29,026 bases of DNA, from the NCBI RefSeq assembly GCF_002505485.1, contig NZ_DAVG01000001.1, forward strand, positions 1 to 29,026, given 5' to 3'. Both the position numbers and the translations under genes were made by a program. Every line of letters starts with the position of its first letter. Position 1 is the stretch's first letter. The notes under the pieces were generated by a model. The model searched no databases and had not been told where the DNA came from. It was given only the letters and a program-made list of their open reading frames with translations. Positions 16,363 through 23,170 of this stretch are shown here, piece after piece. This DNA comes from Methanosarcina sp. UBA5. Its GTDB lineage: Archaea; Halobacteriota; Methanosarcinia; Methanosarcinales; Methanosarcinaceae.

Positions 16363-16659
16363 GTGGTTGATATTTTTTCTATGAGTCTTTTTGCGAAGTT
16401 GCATAGTTCTCTAAGCTTACCTGCTTACAGGAAATTGAGTGTACACAAAGCAGAAAACGAGAGCAAAAAGCGAATGTGTGAGTACTCTGGAAAATATCAA
16501 CTGATTATTGAGGGACCACCTCTCTTTGTGAACCAGAATAAACATGATTACCATCTGAAACCAAATTCTCCTTGCATTGGTGCAGGATACTTGTCATCAG
16601 ACTCTTCAAAAGAGCTAGAGGAAAGTGAGAAAGAGATAAACATAGGAAGGTATACTTAA
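16363..16659 (+). pseudogene. C-terminal remnant of a parallel beta-helix (PbH1) surface protein
   Basis: The second half has the last coil typical of right-handed beta-helix repeat proteins: G-P-P-L-F-V-N, a D-Y-H-L-K-P-N-S-P-C-I-G-A-G segment, then a charged tail with I-N-I-G-R-Y. In intact surface proteins this motif closes hundreds of residues of repeats, which are missing here. The first ~45 residues show no resemblance and the TTG/ATG starts lack good ribosome sites, so it is probably a leftover of a large methanogen surface-protein gene. It separates arsDA from arsM. Confidence 0.55.
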
Positions 16660-16835
16660 CAGTAATTTGCAGCATTAATTTGAAAATCAGCAATAAAAAA
16701 GTTCGTATAACTTAATTATGTAGCAAATTAACCCTAACATTTACATGTAACTGAGGTTCAAGTAGAATGCATTATTTGAGAACGGGGTAGTGAAAAGCCA
16801 GTAAAGATCTAATGAATTAGAAGGAAGGTGATACT

Positions 16836-17582
16836 GTGGATGCAAATGAAAAAAAGCAAGTAATTAAAGAGACATACGGAAAAATAGCAATGGTAGGCGG
16901 GTCCTGTTGTTCGAGTGGATGTTGTAGTGATTCGAGTGCGTCAGATCTATCAAAATCCATTGGCTATTCTGACAATGATATCAACGCTGTTCCGAACGCA
17001 AATCTGGGTCTTGGCTGTGGAAATCCAACAGCTTTTGCAGAATTAAAACCAAGCGACGTTATACTAGATCTTGGCTCAGGTGCAGGGTTTGACTGTTTCC
17101 TTGCTGCACAGAAGGTAGGAAAATCTGGGAAGGTTATTGGAGTTGATATGACTCAGGCTATGGTTGAAAAGTCACAGGAAAATGCCCAGAAATATGGTTA
17201 TACCAATGTCGAGTTTCGTCTAGGAGATATAGAAGCTCTTCCGGTTGAGAGCGGATCAGTGGATGTTATTATCAGTAATTGCGTGATCAATCTTGCTCCA
17301 GATAAAGAAAAAGTTTTTAAGGAAGCTTTTAGAGTTTTGAAACCAGGCGGTGCAATGTACATTTCGGACATGGTTCTTCTGGCCGAGCTTCCTGAAGATC
17401 TGAAAAATGACAAAAACTTGCTCACAAGCTGCCTTGCAGGTGCCTTGCTTAAGGAAGAGTATCTCAGGCTTTTAAAGGGAGCCGGGTTTTTAATTGAAGT
17501 TTTGAATGAAGATCTGGATATAAGCAAAAGACAATATAATGGATTGCCTGCAGAGAGCTTAAAACTTAAAGCTTGGAAATAA
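16836..17582 (+). CDS. arsM: ArsM arsenite S-adenosylmethionine methyltransferase, 248 aa
   Basis: Transfers methyl groups from SAM to As(III), giving methylated arsenicals. Motif I is D-L-G-S-G-A-G-F-D-C (78-87), followed by G-V-D-M-T for ribose binding. The three arsenic-ligand cysteines are in place: C61 (G-L-G-C-G-N-P), C149 (S-N-C-V-I-N-L) and C199 (T-S-C-L-A-G). An extra N-terminal cluster C24-C25/C29-C30 is present, as in several prokaryotic ArsM. GTG start with GGAAGGTGAT five bases upstream. It is shorter than eukaryotic AS3MT and lacks the extended C-terminal domain. An MtrA-like corrinoid protein is encoded next on the same strand. Confidence 0.95.
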   Translation: MDANEKKQVIKETYGKIAMVGGSCCSSGCCSDSSASDLSKSIGYSDNDINAVPNANLGLGCGNPTAFAELKPSDVILDLGSGAGFDCFLAAQKVGKSGKVIGVDMTQAMVEKSQENAQKYGYTNVEFRLGDIEALPVESGSVDVIISNCVINLAPDKEKVFKEAFRVLKPGGAMYISDMVLLAELPEDLKNDKNLLTSCLAGALLKEEYLRLLKGAGFLIEVLNEDLDISKRQYNGLPAESLKLKAWK

Positions 17583-17624
17583 AAAGATCTCTGATTTTTT
17601 TACTTTATAACTTGTAACTTTGAA

Positions 17625-17709
17625 GACAAAGTGCAGTAGACCTTTACTCTAATTATCTTTAAAAAGTTGAAGGCTTAGTGTTTTTGATTTCTCAGTCTAC
17701 TGCTTTGTC
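17625..17709. repeat. 85-bp inverted-repeat element between arsM and the MtrA-like gene
   Basis: The left arm GACAAAG-TG-CAGTAGAC (17625-17641) and right arm GTCTACTGCTTTGTC (17695-17709) are reverse complements apart from a two-base bulge. The loop is 53 bp, AT-rich and non-coding. It may be a terminator-like structure for arsM or a small mobile element. Confidence 0.45.
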
Positions 17710-17815
17710 TCTATATTTTCAATAATGTATAAAGAAAACAAGTCTTTGTAGTGTCCTTTATAAATGAACTAAAAACCATTTAACATGAAGAATTACTAAG
17801 AAAAGGAGCTTTTAC

Positions 17816-18364
17816 ATGGTATGGCCTATAACTTCTGGCGATTATGTAGTAGAAGACCTCAAATCTCCTGTGGCAGTAGTAACCCTTGCTTCTGACTATC
17901 GAAACCTGAACTTGAGAAACTACGCCATCTGCGGAACCTGTTTTACGGAAAACTTTGGGATTGAGAAGATAATAGTTAATGTGCTTTCGAACCCTCGCAT
18001 CAGCTGCCTGATTGTCTGTGGGAAGGAAAGTGAACATTTTGCTGGACAGTCCCTGCTGGCACTTGTCGAAAATGGGGTTTCGACTTTCGGAGGGTCAAAA
18101 AAGATTGTCGGGTCCGAAGGAGTGATTCCTTACCTTAATGAAATCCCAGCGACTGCAATCTCCCGTTTTCTCCGGGAAATTAAAGTCATTGACCTTGTAG
18201 GGACAACCGACCCTTTGGTCATCCAGCAGGCAATAGATTCCTGTAGCGGAAAAGAAAGAAGAGAAGCTCCGGAATTTTCCATGCCCGAAATTGATGAACA
18301 CAGCTGGAAGAAATATGAATTTGAAGTAAAAAAGAATGTAATGTCCAAACTTAAAAAAGGATAA
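17816..18364 (+). CDS. Soluble MtrA-like corrinoid protein, 182 aa
   Basis: Homologue of MtrA, the cobamide-carrying subunit of the methanogen methyl-H4(S)PT:coenzyme M methyltransferase. It keeps the W-P-x-x-x-G-D-Y opening, the G-T-C-x-T-E-N-x-G-I-E-K segment (about 40-51), V-L-S-N-P, L-I-V-C-G, and the H74-F-A-G-Q motif aligning with the His that coordinates cobalt. MtrA proper ends with a membrane helix. Here the C-terminus is charged (K/E rich) and hydrophilic, so the protein is cytosolic. No MtrB-H genes are nearby. It follows arsM by 233 bases and has its own AAGGAG site. It probably carries a methyl group in a side reaction; a link to methylated arsenicals is inference. The MtxA-type MtrA paralogues of Methanosarcina are an alternative identity. 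Confidence 0.85.
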   Translation: MVWPITSGDYVVEDLKSPVAVVTLASDYRNLNLRNYAICGTCFTENFGIEKIIVNVLSNPRISCLIVCGKESEHFAGQSLLALVENGVSTFGGSKKIVGSEGVIPYLNEIPATAISRFLREIKVIDLVGTTDPLVIQQAIDSCSGKERREAPEFSMPEIDEHSWKKYEFEVKKNVMSKLKKG

Positions 18365-18514
18365 GATTCAAAGTTTTCAGCTTCTAATTAAAAAAATTTA
18401 AAATATAATTTTCTGAACCCGCCCAAAACTAATTTTGTTACAAGTGAATTATAGTTTCAAACTTTCTCTTCCCTTAAAGGGAGTTTGCCTCTTGAAATAT
18501 TAGATTGAAAATTA

Positions 18515-18540
18515 AAAAAGGAGGTAAATTTTTCCTTTTT
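18515..18540 (-). terminator. Hairpin with T-run after the Cys protein (copy B)
   Basis: AAAAAGGA (18515-18522) pairs with TCCTTTTT (18533-18540), ending at the stop codon of the minus-strand gene. Read on the minus strand it gives a T-rich 3' side. It could act in both directions because the MtrA-like gene converges on it. Confidence 0.5.
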
Positions 18541-18884
18541 TAAACTTCATTGAACTCGATGCTGATGCTACCTGCTTTTTTTACTAGAGATTTTGCAAGG
18601 AAACCGCTTTCCATTCTGCAGAGATTGAGTACTGCACAGGGTATAAGGCAATTTGAGGAGCATTGCGCTTCCTGAGCTCTATCGATAACATAATTGTTTT
18701 TGATATCCAGAATTTCCATCATAGGAACTTCCATGTGAGAGAACTTCTTTATCTTTTCACATGGGGTTTCTATATCAACAATAATTTTGCTTCCTTTTTT
18801 GCTTCCACTAATTTTGTGGACAAATCCACAGATAGTGGAATTTACGGTAAATCCAGCCAATTTGTCACCCTTAATTCTGGTCAT
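18540..18884 (-). CDS. Conserved Cys-containing protein, copy B (114 aa)
   Basis: Close paralogue of the protein at 7666-7986; most residues of the core are identical, including S-T-I-C-G-F, E-T-P-C-E-K, the I-K-N-N-Y-V-I-D-R-A helix and the Cys cluster C-x2-C-x4-C-x5-C. Copy B replaces one cluster-preceding Cys of copy A (C-C versus C-S). It has a proper ATG and an eight-residue longer N-terminus. The function is unknown (possibly DUF6951). Its repeated presence next to arsenic genes, once by arsR and once by arsM and the MtrA-like gene, hints at metalloid binding, though that is inference. It converges with the MtrA-like gene over a hairpin. Confidence 0.78.
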   Translation of the reverse strand: MTRIKGDKLAGFTVNSTICGFVHKISGSKKGSKIIVDIETPCEKIKKFSHMEVPMMEILDIKNNYVIDRAQEAQCSSNCLIPCAVLNLCRMESGFLAKSLVKKAGSISIEFNEV

Positions 18885-18946
18885 TTAAGTTTTGATTATT
18901 AAGATAAATAGCCTTAACAGTGAATAAATGTTAATTGAGACCTAGA

Positions 18947-19330
18947 TTAATCAGACTGCAATATCTTAAGGGTTTTTTCGAGAGCTTCTGAGATTTCATT
19001 GTCCTTGAGATTCTTGTCTTTATTCTTTTTAATTCCTAACTCCGAAATTAAAATATGCTTATCAACTTTGAAACCTGCAAGTTCGAGAGTTTTGCTTGCA
19101 CAGTTAACCGGGCAGCCATCAATTGCAATTATCCTGTCTGAAGCCTCAGCAGATTTCATAAGTCCTGGGGCTCTAGCTCCGATTCCTGCAGTACACATCA
19201 GGTTTCCAATGTTTTGTTTTTCGAGTTCAATTGCTATTTTATTTGAAATCTGACCTACATTTGAAGCTCCAACACATGGAAAAATTGCAACATTTGCTGA
19301 ACCGCATGCACATTTTGTCTCTTCTGTCAT
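18947..19330 (-). CDS. DGC-domain putative zinc-binding protein, 127 aa
   Basis: Matches the small DGC family named after its D-G-C motif. Visible are the F-P-C-V-G-A-S-N-V-G-Q opening (about 17-27), M-C-T-A-G-I-G-A-R near 45-53, and A-I-D-G-C-P-V-N-C-A near 69-78, with further C7 and C9 at the N-terminus. These Cys are expected to bind zinc or another thiophilic metal. The biochemical role of the family is not established. It is the third gene of a minus-strand set (permease, thioredoxin-like, DGC), 63 bases after the thioredoxin gene, so it may deliver or sense the permease substrate. Confidence 0.82.
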   Translation of the reverse strand: MTEETKCACGSANVAIFPCVGASNVGQISNKIAIELEKQNIGNLMCTAGIGARAPGLMKSAEASDRIIAIDGCPVNCASKTLELAGFKVDKHILISELGIKKNKDKNLKDNEISEALEKTLKILQSD

Positions 19331-19393
19331 AACTTTATTCTCCTTATGAGCTTATTTTTTATTTCTATTATTTGAATCGTGAACTATTCTTTT

Positions 19394-19627
19394 TTATTGA
19401 GTAATCCATTTCTGAATATCTTTTTCGTCTGGAACCTTACCTGCAACTTTTACTTCTCCATCAATAACAACTGCAGGAGTAACCATAACACCATAGTTCA
19501 TAATTTGTTCGATATCTTCAATTTTAATTACTTCAGCTTCTAAACCATTCTGCTTCAGTACTTTTTCAATCTTTTCTTTCGTTTTCTTGCATTTTGAACA
19601 ACCAGTTCCAAGAATTTCAATTTTCAT
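19394..19627 (-). CDS. Small thioredoxin-like redox disulfide protein, 77 aa
   Basis: A minimal thioredoxin fold of the redox-active disulfide type (thioredoxin_3). It opens directly with a beta strand and the active site G-T-G-C10-S-K-C13, followed by a helix and the V-T-P cis-Pro loop with V-V-I-D-G. Such proteins are often encoded beside PF03773 permeases in methanogens. Start: ATG at 19627 has TGAGGT six bases upstream; a longer frame reaching 19699 would add an unrelated Lys-rich extension. It lies 68 bases after the permease gene and probably supplies thiols for substrate handling or ArsC-like reductions. Confidence 0.85.
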   Translation of the reverse strand: MKIEILGTGCSKCKKTKEKIEKVLKQNGLEAEVIKIEDIEQIMNYGVMVTPAVVIDGEVKVAGKVPDEKDIQKWITQ

Positions 19628-19695
19628 TTTTTTAACCTCATATTTTGTTTTATCATTTGGACATTTTTCTGTCTTTTCATATAGATACATTAATC

Positions 19696-20667
19696 TCATA
19701 GAATAATGTTGAATAGATATCCCGTAAAGATAATAGATGCCGTAACAATTAAAACAAAGGCTCCAATTAACTCTTTTTTAAGTACCTTCTTCAGGATAAT
19801 CATTTCAGGAAGCGAAAGCGCAGTAACTGCCATAAGGAAGGCTAGAGCAGTGCCTACTGGAAGCCCTTTTCCAATAAGGCTTTCCACGATTGGGATCATA
19901 CCCATAACGTTTGAGTATAGGGGAACCCCTATAACGACCGCAATTGGAACAGCAAGCAAATTATCCTTCCCTGCATATTCTGCAAGTATACCTTCGGGAG
20001 CATATCCATGAAAGATTCCTCCAAGAGTAACTCCGACAATTACATAAATCCAAACTTTTTCCACAATGTCTTTAACATTATCAAAGGCAATCGCAAACCG
20101 TTCCTTTATTCTCAGAGCTTCTGGTTTTCTGTTCTGATCCCCAACTTTGATCTTGTAAACGAAATCAGCTACATATTTTTCCATCTTCAGAAGTCCTATT
20201 ATGTATCCACCAAAGACTCCAAGCAAAATACCTGACACTGTATAAATCAAGGTTGCTTTAAGCCCAATGGTAGCCCACAGTGCAGCAACTGCAGCTTCGT
20301 TTACCAAGGGGGAAGTAATAAGGAAGGAAAAAGTCACTCCAAGAGGGATTCCAGCTTCCACGAAACCAATAAAAAGTGGTACTGAGGAACAGGAACAAAA
20401 AGGTGTGACAGCTCCGAATAGGGAAGCTAAAAGATGATATTGCAGCCCTGTTTTGCCTCCTAGCACTTTTCGTGTTTTTTCCGGAGTTACATAGGTTCTT
20501 ATGTAGGAAACGACAAAAATCATTACAGCTAGAAGAACAAAAATTTTCATTACATCGTAAATAATAAAATTGACACTGGCTGCGAGGTGTGTATCAGGTG
20601 CAATCCCAAAAACATCATACGTCAGTTTGTCAGCAATCCATTGAAGAGGATAAAATATATCAACCAT
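19696..20667 (-). CDS. ArsP-type permease (PF03773/DUF318), 323 aa
   Basis: A polytopic membrane protein with about eight to ten helices and the family signature T-P-F-C91-S-C93-S-S-V-P-L, followed by G-V-T-F-S-F-L-I-T-S-P-L-V-N-E. Some members of this family (ArsP) export trivalent methyl- or aryl-arsenicals; others remain uncharacterised. With ArsM encoded nearby, export of methylarsenite is an attractive role but unproven. ATG at 20667 has GGAGG seven bases away, better than an upstream in-frame start at 20703. The operator at 20713-20732 lies right before it. It heads a minus-strand unit with the thioredoxin-like and DGC genes. Confidence 0.85.
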   Translation of the reverse strand: MVDIFYPLQWIADKLTYDVFGIAPDTHLAASVNFIIYDVMKIFVLLAVMIFVVSYIRTYVTPEKTRKVLGGKTGLQYHLLASLFGAVTPFCSCSSVPLFIGFVEAGIPLGVTFSFLITSPLVNEAAVAALWATIGLKATLIYTVSGILLGVFGGYIIGLLKMEKYVADFVYKIKVGDQNRKPEALRIKERFAIAFDNVKDIVEKVWIYVIVGVTLGGIFHGYAPEGILAEYAGKDNLLAVPIAVVIGVPLYSNVMGMIPIVESLIGKGLPVGTALAFLMAVTALSLPEMIILKKVLKKELIGAFVLIVTASIIFTGYLFNIIL

Positions 20668-21118
20668 TTTGGATCCTCCATTATGTTTTATTATTTCCTT
20701 CAATCTTTAAATATATCAATACATATTGATACACAATTTCTATATAAGTATTCCCCTAGGCTGAGAATATTTTAATTATTTTGAACCAAATACATTTTTA
20801 TTGGCGTGCAGATTTTCTGTTACCTGAAAATAAATCTGCAAATTCGCTAAATAATGAGTGATAAATGATGGAATATCGAGAAAGAATCTCTGGAAAATTC
20901 GGATGTAACAAATGCATCGTTCACGGAAAAAGAACTTTCTTCCAGTAAATAGATAATAAGTTAAAGGTAAATATTCCGTTGACCACGAAGAAAAGCAAAG
21001 GAAATCATTTCATTTAGGTAGGTTACTGTTTTTTTCATAGAGCTCGGAAAAATTATTATATCATTTTATATTTTTTAATAAATATAAGTCTTGAATTTTG
21101 CCTGTGTGGTACAGCATA
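20668..21118. other. Intergenic region between arsR (21119) and the permease unit
   Basis: Holds the permease operator (20713-20732) and a nine-pair hairpin at 20807-20840 (TGCAGATTT/AAATCTGCA) that may end the arsR transcript. A 27-codon open stretch near 20864 is too short to call. Confidence 0.45.
20713..20732. promoter_or_regulatory. Operator ATATCAA-N6-TTGATAC (site 4)
   Basis: 7-6-7 inverted repeat with one terminal mismatch, 45 bp upstream of the permease ATG on the minus strand. Confidence 0.7.
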
Positions 21119-21430
21119 TTACTCTTCAAGGACTTTTAAAATTTTCCTGATTTTCTCGTTTTGTATAGAATACAATCTCTTTTTCCCATCTTTTCTTACT
21201 TTAATTATCCCCCAATCCTGTAATTTTGCAAGATGCATTGAGGTATTAGATTGAGTTTTGCCAATGATTTCTGGAATTTCACAGGCGCATATTTCTCCTT
21301 TATTACCGTGTTTATTTTCACAGCATTTGCACTCAGATTCTATCAGAGCCTTGATAATTCTATATCTCGTATCTTCACTGAGGGCTTTAAAAAGTTGTAG
21401 ATTTTCTTCATTAATCATATCAATATGCAT
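21119..21430 (-). CDS. ArsR-family regulator with extended Cys region, 103 aa
   Basis: Winged-helix ArsR: helix F-K-A-L-S-E-D-T-R-Y-R-I-I, recognition helix T-Q-S-N-T-S-M-H-L, wing K-D-G-K-K-R-L-Y-S. Between helices there is an insert rich in potential ligands: C34-x-C36-C37 and then I-C48-A-C50-E. The second pair is at the ArsR C-x-C position and the first is extra, so up to five thiols could bind metal. It is likely the regulator of the nearby ATATCAA operators; a degenerate copy of the site overlaps its own start codon. Its stop lies about 450 bases before the permease start on the same strand. Confidence 0.88.
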   Translation of the reverse strand: MHIDMINEENLQLFKALSEDTRYRIIKALIESECKCCENKHGNKGEICACEIPEIIGKTQSNTSMHLAKLQDWGIIKVRKDGKKRLYSIQNEKIRKILKVLEE

Positions 21431-21437
21431 TGAATAT
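21417..21437. promoter_or_regulatory. Degenerate ATATCAA-type operator over the arsR start
   Basis: ATATCAA-N6-TTGAATAT, one base longer in the right arm, spanning the start codon of the minus-strand ArsR at 21430. Possible autoregulatory site. Confidence 0.4.
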
Positions 21438-21793
21438 GTGAAACTATATATATTTTTCTAAAGCCAATAGTTGAATTTACTGTTCATGATCTGGAGAAAA
21501 GGAGATACTTGTATTTAATCGTCTTCACATCTTTTTCAAGAATCTCAGTTATTTTTAATCCTCATATTTCTTTCCTTGCTCCTTTTGAATTCTAATTTGG
21601 AAACCACAACCAGATGGTCAATCATAAAATCCGCCAGTTTCGTCTTTTCGGATATGCATTTATCTGGCAATCTTCCGAGGGTTATTTTGAGATACTACTT
21701 ATTGTGATCGCTACCTTTATAGCCATATCGACAAATGTAAATATCAATATTGCTTGATATATTTATATCTATTTTGAAAAGAGACTTTCTTAG
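21431..21793. other. Intergenic region upstream of the Cys-cluster gene
   Basis: Contains operator site 5 and a TATA-like run at 21757-21768. On the minus strand, 21545-21694 reads as 49 protein-like codons without a start codon at its head, perhaps a leftover gene end; no family recognised. Confidence 0.4.
21741..21760. promoter_or_regulatory. Operator ATATCAA-N6-TTGATAT (site 5)
   Basis: Perfect 7-6-7 inverted repeat that runs directly into a TATA-like stretch, 34 bp before the ATG at 21794. The transcript would be nearly leaderless. Confidence 0.75.
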
Positions 21794-22033
21794 ATGGGCA
21801 AACTCGGAAAAAATTTGCTTGGAAAACTCACAGGAAATAACAAAAGTTGCTGCTGTTGCGGGCCTTCTATTGTAAGTGTCAGAAAGATAAAAGTTGGCAA
21901 TAAAGATATGGAAATTGCTGGATTGGATGAAGAATTCGAAAAACAGAATGCTGCAGGCAAGACTCCCGAGAATATAGACCGTGAAGAACTTATTCGAAAC
22001 ATTACAAAGATAAATGAAATTTCTGAAGAATAA
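21794..22033 (+). CDS. Small protein with N-terminal four-Cys cluster, 79 aa (possibly interrupted)
   Basis: I do not recognise the family. The N-terminus is basic and Gly-rich, then S-C-C-C-C-G (C19-C22), then a conserved-looking V-x-K-I-x-V-G strand, an I-A-G-L-D-E-E-F helix, a P-E-N-I-D-R-E-E-L segment and a final helix. After the TAA at 22031-22033 the same frame continues for 21 sensible codons (hydrophilic helix with Y and W) to TAA at 22097, so the TAA may be a premature stop in a 101-residue protein. The operator 34 bp upstream ties it to the ArsR regulon. Four adjacent Cys suggest soft-metal or As(III) binding. Confidence 0.65.
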   Translation: MGKLGKNLLGKLTGNNKSCCCCGPSIVSVRKIKVGNKDMEIAGLDEEFEKQNAAGKTPENIDREELIRNITKINEISEE

Positions 22034-22167
22034 CTGGAGAAATTCAAAGTCACAGTGTTGAAAGAATACGAAACATACTGGCAGGAGAAACGAATATAAT
22101 CATATCTGTATATATGAATATGAGATGTTTCCAATCCTGAGGAAAATTTTGTTATGAGGTCTTGGAA

Positions 22168-22329
22168 ATGAATTTTAAGTGCTCGATTTGCGGAAAAGAA
22201 GACGATTCGTTACTCCGAGCCAATCACGTAGACCTAGGAACTATAAAACTATGTGTAAAATGCTGGTCAAAAGAACAGAGCAAAAATAAGCTGCTCCCTT
22301 TAGAAGGTGGAGGTAGCTGCTGCAGGTAA
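22168..22329 (+). CDS. Zinc-ribbon microprotein with C-terminal Cys pair, 53 aa
   Basis: A short frame with two C-x2-C knuckles (F-K-C-S-I-C-G near the start and L-C-V-K-C-W at about 29-34), the layout of a treble-clef or zinc ribbon, followed by a Lys-rich linker and a G-G-G-S-C-C-R end. Its TAA is four bases before the ATG of the following arsR (22334), whose AGGT site overlaps this gene's last codons, so the two are coupled. Role unknown; a metal-binding helper for the regulator is possible. Confidence 0.55.
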   Translation: MNFKCSICGKEDDSLLRANHVDLGTIKLCVKCWSKEQSKNKLLPLEGGGSCCR

Positions 22330-22333
22330 ATTC

Positions 22334-22743
22334 ATGGGAACCGAAAAGAAATCAGATACGAATAAAAGAAAGAGTGAAGTGGAAATCGAAAGATTGAAGC
22401 GTTTTATTTTTTATCGGGATCAGTTAGAAGTAAGAACTCAAAAGTTCAGTTCTCTGGTAAATGTGCTGGACGAAGAAGCATTAAATTCGGAAACAAGGGT
22501 TTTTAAGGCTCTTGCAGACACAAATCGTCTGAAGATTTTAAAACTATTGAAGGAAGGAGAACTCTGTGCCTGCGAACTAACGATTGCTCTTTCCAATTCT
22601 CAATCGACTGTTTCTCATCTTTCAGTATTGAAAAATGCGGGCCTGATCAAAGAACGAAAAGAAGGAAAATGGCTTACTTTCGCTTAGCGGATGGAGCAGT
22701 TATTGAAATACTTAACCAAGCAAAGTTGCTTCATAACAAGTGA
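22334..22743 (+). pseudogene. ArsR-family regulator with C-terminal frameshift
   Basis: A charged N-terminal helix of about 50 residues precedes a standard ArsR HTH: F-K-A-L-A-D-T-N-R-L-K-I-L, metal box G-E-L-C78-A-C80-E-L, recognition helix S-Q-S-T-V-S-H-L, wing start K-E-G-K-W. At about 22671-22674 one base is missing: the frame ends at TAG 22685-22687, whereas the +1 frame restores Y-F-R-L and a final helix ending at TGA 22741-22743, as ArsR proteins normally do. Without the shift it would be about 135 residues. The truncated 117-residue protein lacks the last dimerisation helix. It is coupled to the zinc-ribbon gene upstream and collides with the broken arsC on the opposite strand. Confidence 0.78.
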
Positions 22744-23057
22744 GCTTTCAGTAAAGTTCCCTTTTCGAAGACAGGCCACTTTAGCTCGATCACAGACAGT
22801 GACTGCCAAGTCAAATATCGTATCCTGAAATTCCTGATGAGTTTTGGAACGTTGACTTGAGATGTCAATGCCGATTTCCTTCATGACTACAACAGCATAA
22901 GGATTGACAGATGTGGCTTCAATGCCGGCGCTGTAAGCCTCGTATCGATCTCCATAAATAGCTCTTAAAAGACCTTCTGCCATCTGTGACCTAGCCGAGT
23001 TATGGGTGACAGAAAAAGGATTTTCTTCTTTTCCTGTGGTCTCGTGTTTGTTACCAT
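22684..23057 (-). pseudogene. arsC: Thioredoxin-type arsenate reductase ArsC, decayed
   Basis: Low-molecular-weight-phosphatase-type ArsC reduces arsenate to arsenite. A start ATG at 23057 reads M-V-T-N then K-K-K-I-L-F, the usual first strand. The frame then fails across the P-loop: H-N-S-A-R-S-Q-M-A-E-G-L-L continues in another frame, and the catalytic Cys codon lies in the third. At least two small indels at about 23005-23020 are therefore needed to restore C-x5-R. The body (A-G-I-E-A, V-M-K-E-I-G-I-D-I-S, D-L-A-V-T-V-C-D) is intact to about 22785, but the last third of the family is missing and the frame runs into the 3' end of the opposing arsR. Not functional as read. Confidence 0.8.
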
Positions 23058-23170
23058 CTTTTTATCATCCAGGATGATAGATCAGCATTGTGATTGATCC
23101 TTTATTCTGATTTCTGAATGTTCGAGATCTGAATGTTCGAGATGCGAGAAGATTTCGTTGGTTTTAGTTC

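Noticed and set aside
22685..22687. TAG ending the frameshifted arsR as a pyrrolysine codon
   Set aside because: Homology resumes in another frame, not after the TAG in the same frame, so a frameshift explains it better.
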